NCBI RefSeq assembly: GCF_039655875.1
Contig: NZ_JBBYXK010000005.1
Location: forward strand, 186,001 to 250,000
Length of the DNA: 64,000 nt
Direction: 5' to 3'
Source: Emcibacter sp. SYSU 3D8
GTDB lineage: Bacteria > Pseudomonadota > Alphaproteobacteria > SMXS01
Shown: in pieces, positions 32,413 through 42,272 of the stretch
How positions within the stretch are numbered: position 1 is the stretch's first letter
Layout of the letters: every line of letters begins with the position of its first letter
The notes under the pieces: generated by a model
Database searches by the model: none
What the model was told of the DNA's origin: nothing
What the model saw: the letters and a program-made list of their open reading frames with translations, nothing else
Translations under genes and position numbers: made by a program

Positions 32413-33053
32413 GCGTGCCCTGCTGGCGGGATATCGGGATCGAGGGCGACCGCTCCTGCCCGGAGCTGAAACTGCACATCCATTGCCGCAATTGCCTGAC
32501 CTTCGTCGACGCCGCCCGCGAGTTTCTCAACCGGGCGCCGGAAGAGGACTACATCGACGAAGTCACCGGCCTGAACACCAACATGTCAAGCGGTGCGCTC
32601 CGTGACGATGGCGTGCCGATCATGACGTTCCGGCTGGGGTCCGAATGGCATGGACTGCCGGTGCGGGTAATCGAGCAGATCCATCCGGTCGCCCCGATCC
32701 GGCGGGTGCCGCACCGGAGCAATCCCGGATTCCTGGGCCTGACCTCCATCGAGGGACAAATCGAGGTCTGCATGTCGATGCATGCGGTGCTGGGGGTCGA
32801 GGGCGACGCTGCGCCCGCCACGGGCATCCGGCGCTGGCTGATGCTGAAGCTGGGCGGTGAACGCTGGGTGGCGCCGGTGGATGAGATCATGGGGGTGGTG
32901 CGGGTCGACCGGAAAAGCATCCAGCCGCTTCCCGCCACGCTGGAGCGCTCGCCCGATCCGGCCAGCTCGGGCGGCTTCGCCTTGGACGACCTGCGCGTCT
33001 CGCTGCTGGCGCCCGATCCGCTGCTGCGCCGGTTCAAGGCCAGCCTGGCATGA
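32409..33053 (+). CDS. CheW-domain adaptor with N-terminal Cys motif, WspD-like
   Basis: This 214-residue protein begins with the motif CWRDIGIEGDRSCPEL...HCRNC (Cys at 5, 17, 26 and 29), a hallmark of WspD. A CheW domain follows (FRLGSEWHGLPVRVIEQIHP, then PGFLGLTSIEGQIEVCMSM). Having two different CheW proteins is normal for Wsp systems. The cysteines could bind a metal, but this is not proven. It overlaps cheR and cheA genes by 4 nt. Confidence 0.92.
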   Translation: MSVPCWRDIGIEGDRSCPELKLHIHCRNCLTFVDAAREFLNRAPEEDYIDEVTGLNTNMSSGALRDDGVPIMTFRLGSEWHGLPVRVIEQIHPVAPIRRVPHRSNPGFLGLTSIEGQIEVCMSMHAVLGVEGDAAPATGIRRWLMLKLGGERWVAPVDEIMGVVRVDRKSIQPLPATLERSPDPASSGGFALDDLRVSLLAPDPLLRRFKASLA

Positions 33054-35800
33054 GCATCGAGGTCGACACAGAATTGCTCGACATGTTCCGCGCCGAAGTG
33101 GAGGAGCAGATCGCCGTCCTGCAGGACGCCATCGTCGCCCTGGACGCGGGCGGCGATGCGGCGCAGCACCTGGGCACCTGCATGCGTGCGGCCCATTCGC
33201 TGAAGGGCGCGGCCCGGATCGTCGGAATCGATCCAGGGGTTCAAATCGCCCATGCCATGGAAGATGCATTCGAGGGCGCCCGCAAGGGCCATCTGGTGCT
33301 GAACGCGGATCATATCGACCGGCTGCTGGCGGCGGGCGACTACCTTGCCCATCTGGGCAAGATCGACATTGCTGCCCTGCCCGCCTGGCTGGATGCCGAA
33401 GGCGATGCCATTGCCGCACTGGTCGGCGAACTTGAGGCCATCGGCGGCACCGGCGATGCCGCGCCCGAGCCAGTCCCACAGCCGCGGCCGCAACCGCCGC
33501 CGCAGCCGGTAGAGGAGCCGGCATCCGCTCCCGCTATACAGGTCGATGTGGAATTGCTCGAGATGTTCCGGGCCGAGGTAGAGGAGCAGATCGCCGTCCT
33601 GCAGGATTCGGTTGTGGCGCTCGACGCCGGCGGCGACACGGCCCAGCACCTCACGTCCTGCATGCGGGCGGCCCACTCACTGAAAGGCGCCGCGCGCATC
33701 GTCGGCATCGATCATGGCGTCCGGCTCGCCCATGCCATGGAAGACGCCTTCGAAGGCGCGCGCCAGAATCGCCTGGTACTGGATGGCGACCATATCGACC
33801 GGTTGCTGGCGGCCGGTGATTATATCGCGCATCTGGGCAAGATCGACCTGGCAGCCCTACCCGCCTGGCTGATCACCGAAGGAGACGCCATCGCTGCCTT
33901 GATCGGCGAGTTGGAGATGCTCGGCAAGGGCGGGCAACCGGCGCCTGCTTCCGCGCAGCCGGAAACGCCGCAACCGACGGCAACGGCCGAGCCGGCGCCA
34001 ATCCAGCCGGCGGTACCGCTCCAGACCGATACCAGGCCGGTGGCCGACGCCAGCAACGCCGAAGCACGGGCCATGCAGTCGGTGAAGGTGAGCACCGAGA
34101 CGCTCGCCAAGTTCATGGGTGTGTCGGCACAGGTGCTGATCGACGCCAAGCGGCTCCAGAGCACCGTGGACTCACTGCAACAGGTGCGCCGCCGCCTTGC
34201 TGGGCTGGAGCGGGCGCTGGGCAGCGATTCCGGCACGGGAATCAACCGGACTTCGGCCAGCGATCTGGTGCGCCAGGAACTGGCGGCACTGCGCGACGAC
34301 TTTGCCGAGCGCATCGATGAATTCGAGACCCAGACTGGCCGGTCGCTGGTCAATGCCGACCTGCTTTATGGCGAAGTGCTCCGCAGCCGCATGCGGCCCT
34401 TTTCCGACGTGGTGGGCGGCTTCCCCAGGCTGGTGCGGGACGTGGCGCGGCAACTCGACAAGAAGGCGACTCTGGAGATCGTCGGCCGCAATACCGAGAT
34501 GGACCGCGATATCGCGGGCGCACTGGATGCGCCGCTGGGCCATTTGCTGCGCAACGCCGTCGACCACGGCCTCGAGATGCCCGACATCCGCCGCGCTGCA
34601 GGCAAGTCGGAAGAAGGCACCATCTTCCTGGAAGCCAGGCACCGCGGCGGCGCGCTGGTCGTGACCGTCAGGGATGACGGCAGGGGAATCGATGTCGAAC
34701 GGCTGCGGGTCAAGATCGTCGAGAAAGGGCTGGTGGATGCCGAAACCTCACGCACGCTGAGCGACGCGGAAACGCTGGAATTCCTCTTCCTGCCCGGCTT
34801 CAGTACCGCGGCGCAGGTTACCGATGTCTCGGGACGCGGGGTCGGACTGGACGTGGTCCAGTCCACCGTCCAGCGAGCGGGCGGCATGGTCCACGTCACC
34901 TCGGTACTGGGTCAGGGCACCACGTTCGAGTTGCAGATGCCGGTGGCGCGCTCGGTGGTGCGCGCCCTGCTGGTCACGATCGGCGGCGCTCCCTGGGCGC
35001 TGCCGCTGGCCCGGATCGACGAGATCCGGGAGGTGGATGCCGCCGGCGTGCGCATGATCGAAGGCCGGCGGGTGATCGACGTGGAAGGCGCCGATGTGGG
35101 CGTGGTGTCGCTGGCGGAGGTGCTGGAGCTGGACGCCGCCGATACGCGCCTCGACACGATGACGCTGGTGATGATCCGCGAACAGGGACAGCGCTTCGGG
35201 CTGGAGGTAGAGGGCGTGGTCGGCGAACAGGAACTGGTCGTGCGCCCGCTCGACCCGCGACTGGGCAAGGTGCCGGACGTGCTGGCCTCATCGTTGCTCG
35301 ACAACGGCACGGCGGTGCTGATCCTCGACCTCGAGGACCTGGTGCGCTCGGTGGACAGCCTGCTGGCCCAGGGCAGGCTGCGCGGCAGCCGCCGCAGCCT
35401 GGCCGACGCGACGCGGCGCGCGCGGCACATCCTGGTGGTGGATGATTCCCTCACCGTGCGCGAGACCGAACGCAAGCTGCTGGAGCGGGCCGGCTATCTG
35501 GTCGATGTGGCGGTGGACGGTGTTGCCGGCTGGAACACGCTCCGGCTGGGCAATTACGACCTGCTGCTGACCGACGTGGACATGCCCCGCATGACCGGGA
35601 TCGACCTGACACGGGCCGTGCGCGACGACGCGAGACTGCGTGACCTGCCCGTCATGATCGTATCCTACAAGGAGCGCGAGGAGGATCGCCGCGCTGGTTT
35701 CGAGGCCGGCGCCGACCGTTACATCACCAAGGCGAGCTTCCGCGACGACAGCCTGCTCAAGGCCGTCGAGGAATTGATCGGCGGGCCGTGGGCCGAATGA
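33050..35800 (+). CDS. Hybrid CheA kinase with two tandem Hpt domains and C-terminal receiver, WspE-like
   Basis: The protein has 916 residues. Hpt1 (residues 1-135, phospho-His 49) and Hpt2 (161-295, phospho-His 209) are near-identical copies exactly 160 residues apart, separated by a Pro-rich linker. A dimerisation region follows, then a HATPase with HLLRNAVDHGLE, DDGRGID and GRGVGLDVV, a CheW-like regulatory domain, and a receiver with Asp in LLTDVDMPRMTG. Apart from the extra Hpt this is WspE. The likely phospho-targets are the CheB and the REC-PP2C encoded next. Confidence 0.95.
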   Translation: MSIEVDTELLDMFRAEVEEQIAVLQDAIVALDAGGDAAQHLGTCMRAAHSLKGAARIVGIDPGVQIAHAMEDAFEGARKGHLVLNADHIDRLLAAGDYLAHLGKIDIAALPAWLDAEGDAIAALVGELEAIGGTGDAAPEPVPQPRPQPPPQPVEEPASAPAIQVDVELLEMFRAEVEEQIAVLQDSVVALDAGGDTAQHLTSCMRAAHSLKGAARIVGIDHGVRLAHAMEDAFEGARQNRLVLDGDHIDRLLAAGDYIAHLGKIDLAALPAWLITEGDAIAALIGELEMLGKGGQPAPASAQPETPQPTATAEPAPIQPAVPLQTDTRPVADASNAEARAMQSVKVSTETLAKFMGVSAQVLIDAKRLQSTVDSLQQVRRRLAGLERALGSDSGTGINRTSASDLVRQELAALRDDFAERIDEFETQTGRSLVNADLLYGEVLRSRMRPFSDVVGGFPRLVRDVARQLDKKATLEIVGRNTEMDRDIAGALDAPLGHLLRNAVDHGLEMPDIRRAAGKSEEGTIFLEARHRGGALVVTVRDDGRGIDVERLRVKIVEKGLVDAETSRTLSDAETLEFLFLPGFSTAAQVTDVSGRGVGLDVVQSTVQRAGGMVHVTSVLGQGTTFELQMPVARSVVRALLVTIGGAPWALPLARIDEIREVDAAGVRMIEGRRVIDVEGADVGVVSLAEVLELDAADTRLDTMTLVMIREQGQRFGLEVEGVVGEQELVVRPLDPRLGKVPDVLASSLLDNGTAVLILDLEDLVRSVDSLLAQGRLRGSRRSLADATRRARHILVVDDSLTVRETERKLLERAGYLVDVAVDGVAGWNTLRLGNYDLLLTDVDMPRMTGIDLTRAVRDDARLRDLPVMIVSYKEREEDRRAGFEAGADRYITKASFRDDSLLKAVEELIGGPWAE
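33065..33922 (+). repeat. Internal duplication of the Hpt domain in cheA
   Basis: Codons 6-131 and 166-291 encode copies that differ at only about 22 of 126 positions by my count, with exact 480-bp spacing. Both keep the RAAHSLKGAARIVG phosphotransfer motif. This is a recent tandem duplication. Confidence 0.92.
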
Positions 35801-36816
35801 GGATCGGGATCGTCAACGATGTCATGATGGCGACCGCCGCGCTGCGCCGGGTGGTCACGGCGACGCCCGGCTGTACTGCCGCGTGGACCGCGGCCAATGG
35901 CGCCGACGCGGTACAGAAGGCGGCCGCGGATCCGGTCGACCTGATCCTGATGGACCTGATCATGCCGGTCATGGACGGTGTCGAGGCAACCCGACGGATC
36001 ATGAAGGAATCGCCCTGCGCCATTCTGGTCGTCACCTCCACGGTGACCGGCCACCTGGACATGGTCTATGACGCCATGTCGCATGGCGCGCTCGATGCCA
36101 TCCAGACGCCGGTCCTGGGCCTGTCCGGCGCCATCGACGGCGCGCGGCCGCTGCAGGACAAGATCGCCATCGTCGGCAAGCTGCTGCGCAAGCCCGCCCC
36201 CAGCGCCGTCTCACAAGGCGTGGCGCAGGCCGCGTTGCCCGGAGAGCCGCCGCTGATCGCAATCGGCGCCTCGACCGGCGGGCCGCACGCGGTGTCGGAG
36301 ATATTGCAGGCCTTCCCGGCCGTCTTCGCCGCCTCGGTGGTCATCGTCCAGCATGTGGACGAACATTTCGCGGCGGGACTTGCCGAGTGGCTGACAAGGC
36401 GCTGCAATCGGGCGGTTCGACCCGCCGTGGAGGGCGACCGGCTGAGCGCCGGGCAGATCGTCATCGCCGCCGGGCCGGAACATCTGGTGATCGGCCCAGG
36501 CGGCCGGCTGAGCTACACGCCCGAGCCGCGCGATTCTTCGTACAAGCCATCGGTCGATGCGTTCTTCCGCAGCGCGGCGCGGCGGCGCGGTTTGCGCGGC
36601 TGCGGCGTGCTGCTGACCGGCATGGGCCGCGACGGCGCCGAGGGCCTGCTGGCCATGCGCAAGGCTGGCTTCCACACCATCGCCCAGGATCGCCAGACGT
36701 CGGTGGTATGGGGCATGCCCAAGGCCGCCGCCGAGAACGGCGCGGCCGCCGACGTCCTTGCCCTTCCCGCCATCGGTCCGCGTGCCGTGGCCGTCATAAA
36801 GGAACTGAGCCCATGA
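35797..36816 (+). CDS. CheB-type methylesterase with receiver, WspF-like
   Basis: This 339-residue protein has a receiver domain (residues 1-120, Asp in LILMDLIMPVMDG) with the WspF-type start RIGIVNDVMMATAALRR. It is joined to a methylesterase domain with catalytic Ser in GASTGGPHAV, His in VQHVDEH and Asp in LTGMGRDGAEG. It removes methyl groups from the receptor when phosphorylated. It overlaps cheA and the output gene by 4 nt each. Confidence 0.94.
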   Translation: MRIGIVNDVMMATAALRRVVTATPGCTAAWTAANGADAVQKAAADPVDLILMDLIMPVMDGVEATRRIMKESPCAILVVTSTVTGHLDMVYDAMSHGALDAIQTPVLGLSGAIDGARPLQDKIAIVGKLLRKPAPSAVSQGVAQAALPGEPPLIAIGASTGGPHAVSEILQAFPAVFAASVVIVQHVDEHFAAGLAEWLTRRCNRAVRPAVEGDRLSAGQIVIAAGPEHLVIGPGGRLSYTPEPRDSSYKPSVDAFFRSAARRRGLRGCGVLLTGMGRDGAEGLLAMRKAGFHTIAQDRQTSVVWGMPKAAAENGAAADVLALPAIGPRAVAVIKELSP

Positions 36817-37958
36817 GCGACCCGATCCGGGTGCTTCTCGTCGACGACCAGCGACTGGTCAACGCGGCCGTCGCCTCCATGCTGCGACCCGAAGGCGACA
36901 TGGAGCTGAAATGGTGCGGCGAAGGCGCCAGGGCGCTTGAGACGGCGCGGGAATTCAAGCCGCATGTAATCCTGCAGGACCTGGTGATGCCGGATGCGGA
37001 CGGGCTGGACATCGTCACCGCCCTGCGCGCCGACCCCGAGTTGCTGGACATTCCGCTGGTGGTGCTGTCGGCCAATGACGACGCAGCGATGAAGGCCGAG
37101 GCGTTCACCCGAGGCGCCAACGATTACCTGGTGAAGCTGCCGGCCGCCGTCGAACTGGTCGCGCGCATCCGCTATCACGCCCGCGGCTATCTGGCGCTGC
37201 TGGAGCGGAACGCGGCCTATTCGCGCCTGCACGCGGAACTGCAGGAGGCGGCGGCCTATGTGCGCTCGATCCTGCCGCCGCCGATCACCACGCCGATGGC
37301 GACCGGCTGGACCTTCGTGCCGTCGAGCTCGCTGGGCGGCGACGCGTTCTCGTATCACTGGCTGGACAACGACCATTTCGCGCTCTATGTGCTCGACGTC
37401 TGCGGCCACGGCGTCGGCTCGGCGCTGCTGAGCGTATCGGCGCTGAACGCGCTGAGTGCCCAGGCGCTGCCCGGCATCGACTTCCTGGCGCCCGATCGGG
37501 TGCTGGAGGCGCTGAACGATGCCTTTCCCATGGAGCGCCAAAACAACCTGTATTTCACCATCTGGTACGGCGTGTACGAGGTCTCGACCCGGACCCTGAG
37601 CTATGCCGCCGCCGGTCACCCGCCCCCCATCCTGCTGGCCCCGGGCGAGCCGCCCAAGCAGCTGCAGGGCGTCGGTCTGCCGATCGGCACGTTCGAGGGC
37701 CTGGACTACGACAATTTCTCGACCACGGTGCCGCCGGGCTCGAAGCTCTACCTCTACAGCGACGGCGTGTTCGAAGTGGAGAAGAAGGACAATGCCGGCA
37801 TGCTTCCCTTCGAGGAGTTCATCGCCATCCTCACCAGCCTGACCCACGACAGTTGCCAACAGAGGGTCGATTGCATCATCGAAACGGTGCAGGAGATACA
37901 GGGCAAGCTGGCGTTCGACGACGATTGTTCGCTGGTGGAGTTCGTGTTCGAGGGTTGA
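36813..37958 (+). CDS. Response regulator: WspR-like receiver fused to SpoIIE/PP2C phosphatase
   Basis: This 381-residue protein has an N-terminal receiver (residues 1-130, Asp 56). It carries the WspR-type landmarks VILQDLVMP, RGANDYLVKLP and ELVARIRYHARGYLALLERN. In place of the GGDEF domain of WspR, residues about 160-380 form a SpoIIE-type PP2C phosphatase with metal motifs SLGGDAFSY, LDVCGHGVGS, YLYSDGVFE and FDDDCSLVEF. It should dephosphorylate a STAS antagonist; the STAS protein at 24577 is the obvious substrate. It is the last gene of the operon. Confidence 0.94.
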   Translation: MSDPIRVLLVDDQRLVNAAVASMLRPEGDMELKWCGEGARALETAREFKPHVILQDLVMPDADGLDIVTALRADPELLDIPLVVLSANDDAAMKAEAFTRGANDYLVKLPAAVELVARIRYHARGYLALLERNAAYSRLHAELQEAAAYVRSILPPPITTPMATGWTFVPSSSLGGDAFSYHWLDNDHFALYVLDVCGHGVGSALLSVSALNALSAQALPGIDFLAPDRVLEALNDAFPMERQNNLYFTIWYGVYEVSTRTLSYAAAGHPPPILLAPGEPPKQLQGVGLPIGTFEGLDYDNFSTTVPPGSKLYLYSDGVFEVEKKDNAGMLPFEEFIAILTSLTHDSCQQRVDCIIETVQEIQGKLAFDDDCSLVEFVFEG

Positions 37959-38006
37959 AACCCATAGTCGTCATGCCGCCCTTCGCCGGGATGACGGCTG
38001 TGGGTT
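37959..38006. repeat. 48-bp imperfect palindrome at operon end (REP-like)
   Basis: The arms AACCCA-TAGTCGTCAT and ATGACGGCTG-TGGGTT pair with few mismatches around CCGCCCTTCGCCGGG. It starts right after the stop codon of the phosphatase gene, so it may also end transcription. Its GTCGTCAT...ATGACG core is shared with the element at 50798. Confidence 0.7.
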
Positions 38007-38027
38007 GGAGCAGTGCCGCGACGCGCT

Positions 38028-38480
38028 TTACAACTTGAGCTTGTAGCCCTCATGCGTGGCCTCGAATCCGAGCCGCTCGTAGAACCTGTGGGCATCGCGC
38101 CGGGACTTGTCGGTCGTGAGCTGAACGATCCGGCAGCCCTTTTCCCGGCAGCGGCCGATTGCCCATTCGATCATCGTCCCGCCCAGACCGGCATCGCGGT
38201 GGTCCTGGCGGATGCGGACCGACTCGATCTGGCCGCGCCAGGCGCCCGTCAGGGCCAAGCCGGGAATGAAGGACAGGTGCAGTGTGCCGACAACCGACTG
38301 GTCGAGCAAGGCGACGGCAAGGAACTGGTTCTGGTCGGCGCTGATCGCGTTGAAAGCCGCGATATAGGCGGGATTCAGAGGCTCGGACGCATCCTCCCGC
38401 GTGCTGCCGATCGGATCGTTGGCGAGCATCGCCACGATGTCGGCAAGATGATGCCTTTTTGCCTTTTCGACCCTGATCAT
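38028..38480 (-). CDS. GNAT-family N-acetyltransferase
   Basis: This 150-residue enzyme transfers an acetyl group from acetyl-CoA to an unknown amine. The CoA loop is in RIRQDHRDAGLGGTMIEWAI near residues 90-110, and the C-terminal beta-strand motif is AHRFYERLGFEATHEGYKLKL. It lies 21 nt downstream of the Hsp70 gene on the same strand, so the two may be co-transcribed. Confidence 0.92.
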   Translation of the reverse strand: MIRVEKAKRHHLADIVAMLANDPIGSTREDASEPLNPAYIAAFNAISADQNQFLAVALLDQSVVGTLHLSFIPGLALTGAWRGQIESVRIRQDHRDAGLGGTMIEWAIGRCREKGCRIVQLTTDKSRRDAHRFYERLGFEATHEGYKLKL

Positions 38481-38501
38481 GCGGCGTGATCCTGCCTGGG
38501 G

Positions 38502-39818
38502 TTAGGTTTCGAGATCGACAATCCGGTCGGTCATCAGCGCGGCGCCGTCGTCATCCTGCCCGATCAGCGCCAGGCCCTTGGCGATGGAGACCAGCTGGTC
38601 GCTGCTCTGGATCGCGGCGCCGCCAAAGCGATGCTCGAACAGTGCACGGACGGCCGGCACGAACGAGGTGCCACCGGTGAGAAACACGATGTCGACGGCC
38701 GCCGCGTCCAGGTTGGCCTGCTGCAGCGTCTGGTCGATCAGGGCGTCGAGCTTCGTCATGTCCCGGTCGATCCAGGACTCGAACGCGCGCCGCGTGACAC
38801 TGGATTCGACACGGGTGCCATCGAAGCGCAGCTGAAACATGGCTTCCTCCTGCGAGGACAGGTCGCGCTTGGTCTTCGCGATGGCGTCATGGAGATCGAC
38901 GGCGGCTTCCGAATCGATGAACCGGATGAGTTTGTCGATCCGGTCCGGCGCATGGCTGTAGCGCTTCAGGTCGACGATCTCCCGGTATGTCTTGTTGGCG
39001 CGCAGACTGTAGATCTCGTTCCAGCGCGCGAGCCTTGTGTAATAGCTGATGGGAAACGGCAGGGTTTTTCCCAGGCTGTCATAGTCCGACCCCTTGCCCA
39101 GCGCGGGCGAGACGATCCTGTCGATGATCCGGTAGTCGAACCGGTCGCCCGCGATATCGAGGCCGCAGGATGCCAGCGGCTCCATGGCCATCCCGTTGCC
39201 GCGGGGCGCCAGCCGGATGATCGAGAAATCGCTGGTGCCGCCGCCCAGATCGGCGACGAAGACGTTGGCTGTCTCGGTGAGGTCGCGGACGAAATAATAG
39301 GCGGCCGCCAGCGGCTCGAAGACGGTGCGCATCTCGGAAAAGCCCAGCGCCTTGAGGGCGGCGCCATACCGCTTGATCGCCAGATCGTCGCTGGCATTCA
39401 GCCCGGCGAAGCGGATCGGCCGCCCGATGACGATGCGTTTTGTGTCCCATGAACCAGCCGCATCGCCATGGGCGCGCATGGACGACAGGAAGGCGCGCAT
39501 CAGGTCTTCGAAGCCATATTGTGCGCCGTAGACCTGGGTATTTGAAAAATGCGGATTGCCGGCGAAGGTCTTGATCGACTTCAGGAAGCGGCAGTCCGGT
39601 TCGTTCTGGGTGAAGGCATCGATGGCCCATTGGCCGCCCTCGACGAGAGTTTGCGCCCTGCCCCGTCCGCTCTCTTCCTGCCAGAAGGTCAGCAGGGACG
39701 GGAAAATCCGTTCCTCGCCCTCGGGCCGGTCGAACGACACGGTGTGGATGCCGCCATCCTCGCGCAGCACGCAGGCGACGGAATTGGTGGTGCCGAAATC
39801 GAGGCCGATCGATTGCAT
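38502..39818 (-). CDS. Hsp70-family protein, YegD-like
   Basis: This 438-residue actin-like ATPase has the phosphate-1 motif GLDFGTTNS at the N terminus, phosphate-2 VADLGGGTSDFS near residue 192 and adenosine motif FLTGGTSFVPAVRALF near residue 390. It contains the nucleotide-binding part and an internal insertion, but no classical substrate-binding domain, which matches the YegD type and not DnaK. The client is unknown. Confidence 0.92.
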   Translation of the reverse strand: MQSIGLDFGTTNSVACVLREDGGIHTVSFDRPEGEERIFPSLLTFWQEESGRGRAQTLVEGGQWAIDAFTQNEPDCRFLKSIKTFAGNPHFSNTQVYGAQYGFEDLMRAFLSSMRAHGDAAGSWDTKRIVIGRPIRFAGLNASDDLAIKRYGAALKALGFSEMRTVFEPLAAAYYFVRDLTETANVFVADLGGGTSDFSIIRLAPRGNGMAMEPLASCGLDIAGDRFDYRIIDRIVSPALGKGSDYDSLGKTLPFPISYYTRLARWNEIYSLRANKTYREIVDLKRYSHAPDRIDKLIRFIDSEAAVDLHDAIAKTKRDLSSQEEAMFQLRFDGTRVESSVTRRAFESWIDRDMTKLDALIDQTLQQANLDAAAVDIVFLTGGTSFVPAVRALFEHRFGGAAIQSSDQLVSIAKGLALIGQDDDGAALMTDRIVDLET

Positions 39819-39873
39819 TGCCGGTGACGCGCTTCTGAGTGGGCGCCTTCAATAGCAGCGCCGGCGGCAAAGG

Positions 39874-41073
<1,200 letters not shown>

Positions 41074-41267
41074 GCTTATCCTCCCCACGATGTTACCGCG
41101 CGGGACCATAATAGAACGCTCTGGCGCAAGCACGCGTGAATTTTCCACCCGGTTCAGCCAATGCTGAACACACCAGGATTTTTGCCGCGGCTTGCGGGCG
41201 CCAAGGCGATTCCGCCTTGGCTGAAAGCGCACTAGAGTGTGGCCAATTCGAATCCCGGGAGCCCATC

Positions 41268-42227
41268 ATGACCCTTATCATCGCCCATCACCTGCCTGAC
41301 GGGATCGTCCGGCAGCTGGAACCCAAGCTGCCCGAGGGCGTCGCTCTCGCCGGTACGCCGCAAAAACCCGATCACTGGCAGGTGCCGGGCGAGGCGACGG
41401 CCATGATCCTGCTGCCGCCCCATGGCGGCGTCTACTATCCGCCGGAAAAGCCTGCGGGCTGGCCGTTCGGCCTGCGCTGGGTGCAGGCCGTGTCGACCGG
41501 CGTGGACGACTATCCCAAATGGGTGTGGGAGGTGGAGAGCGCCACCTGCGGCCGCGGCACCCAGTCCAACGCCATCGCCGAGTTCGCCGTCGCCAGCATC
41601 CTGGCGCTGGAGAAGCGCTTCCCCGAGGTGTGGATCGACCAGGGTGACGATTGGCATCAGATGCAGAACAATCCGCTCGGCACGATCGAGGGCAAGACGG
41701 TGGGCATCATCGGCTTCGGCACGATCGGCCAGGCGATTGCCCGGCGCGCCGCACCGTTCGGCGCCAATGTACTGGCAACCAGCCGCAGCGGCACGCTGCC
41801 AGCAGGTTCAGCCGCGCAGTTTGCGACGCTCGATGACGTCCTGGCCCAGTCGGACCATCTGGTGCTGGCCGCGCCGCTGACGCCCGAGACGCGCGGGATG
41901 ATGCACCGCGCGGCCTTCGCCAGAATGAAGAAAGACGCGCATTTCGTGAACATCGCCCGTGGCCAGATGGTCGACCAGGACGCGCTGCTGGAGGCCCTGA
42001 ACAATGGCCATTTGCGCATGGCGACACTGGACGTGACCGATCCCGAGCCGCTGCCCAACGGCCATCCGTTCTACAGCCACCCCAAGGTACGGCTGACGCC
42101 GCACATGTCGTGGGGCAAGGGCGGTAACCCGTTCGATGCGATCGGCGGGCTGATCGTGGAGAACATCCGGCGATTCCAGAATGGGCAGGTGCTGCTCAAC
42201 CCGATCGACCGGAACGCCGGATACTAA
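41268..42227 (+). CDS. D-isomer-specific 2-hydroxyacid dehydrogenase
   Basis: This 319-residue NAD(P)-dependent 2-ketoacid/2-hydroxyacid oxidoreductase has the dinucleotide motif GFGTIGQAIARR near residue 147. Catalytic Arg lies in NIARGQMVDQ, Glu in DVTDPEPLP and His in LTPHMSW. ATG 41268 follows GGGAG. It is divergent from the acyl-CoA dehydrogenase. The C-terminal segment GKGGNPFDAIGGL is unusual, and the substrate is unknown. Confidence 0.92.
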   Translation: MTLIIAHHLPDGIVRQLEPKLPEGVALAGTPQKPDHWQVPGEATAMILLPPHGGVYYPPEKPAGWPFGLRWVQAVSTGVDDYPKWVWEVESATCGRGTQSNAIAEFAVASILALEKRFPEVWIDQGDDWHQMQNNPLGTIEGKTVGIIGFGTIGQAIARRAAPFGANVLATSRSGTLPAGSAAQFATLDDVLAQSDHLVLAAPLTPETRGMMHRAAFARMKKDAHFVNIARGQMVDQDALLEALNNGHLRMATLDVTDPEPLPNGHPFYSHPKVRLTPHMSWGKGGNPFDAIGGLIVENIRRFQNGQVLLNPIDRNAGY

Positions 42228-42265
42228 AAAAGGGCCCGCGCGGTTGCAGCGCAATCGCGCGGGCC
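42226..42265 (-). terminator. Rho-independent terminator of hmp (minus strand)
   Basis: A perfect 10-bp stem, GGCCCGCGCG / CGCGCGGGCC, is followed by C and six T when read on the minus strand. It lies 8 nt after the hmp stop and also covers the convergent end of the 41268 gene. Confidence 0.88.
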
Positions 42266-42272
42266 GTTGGTG

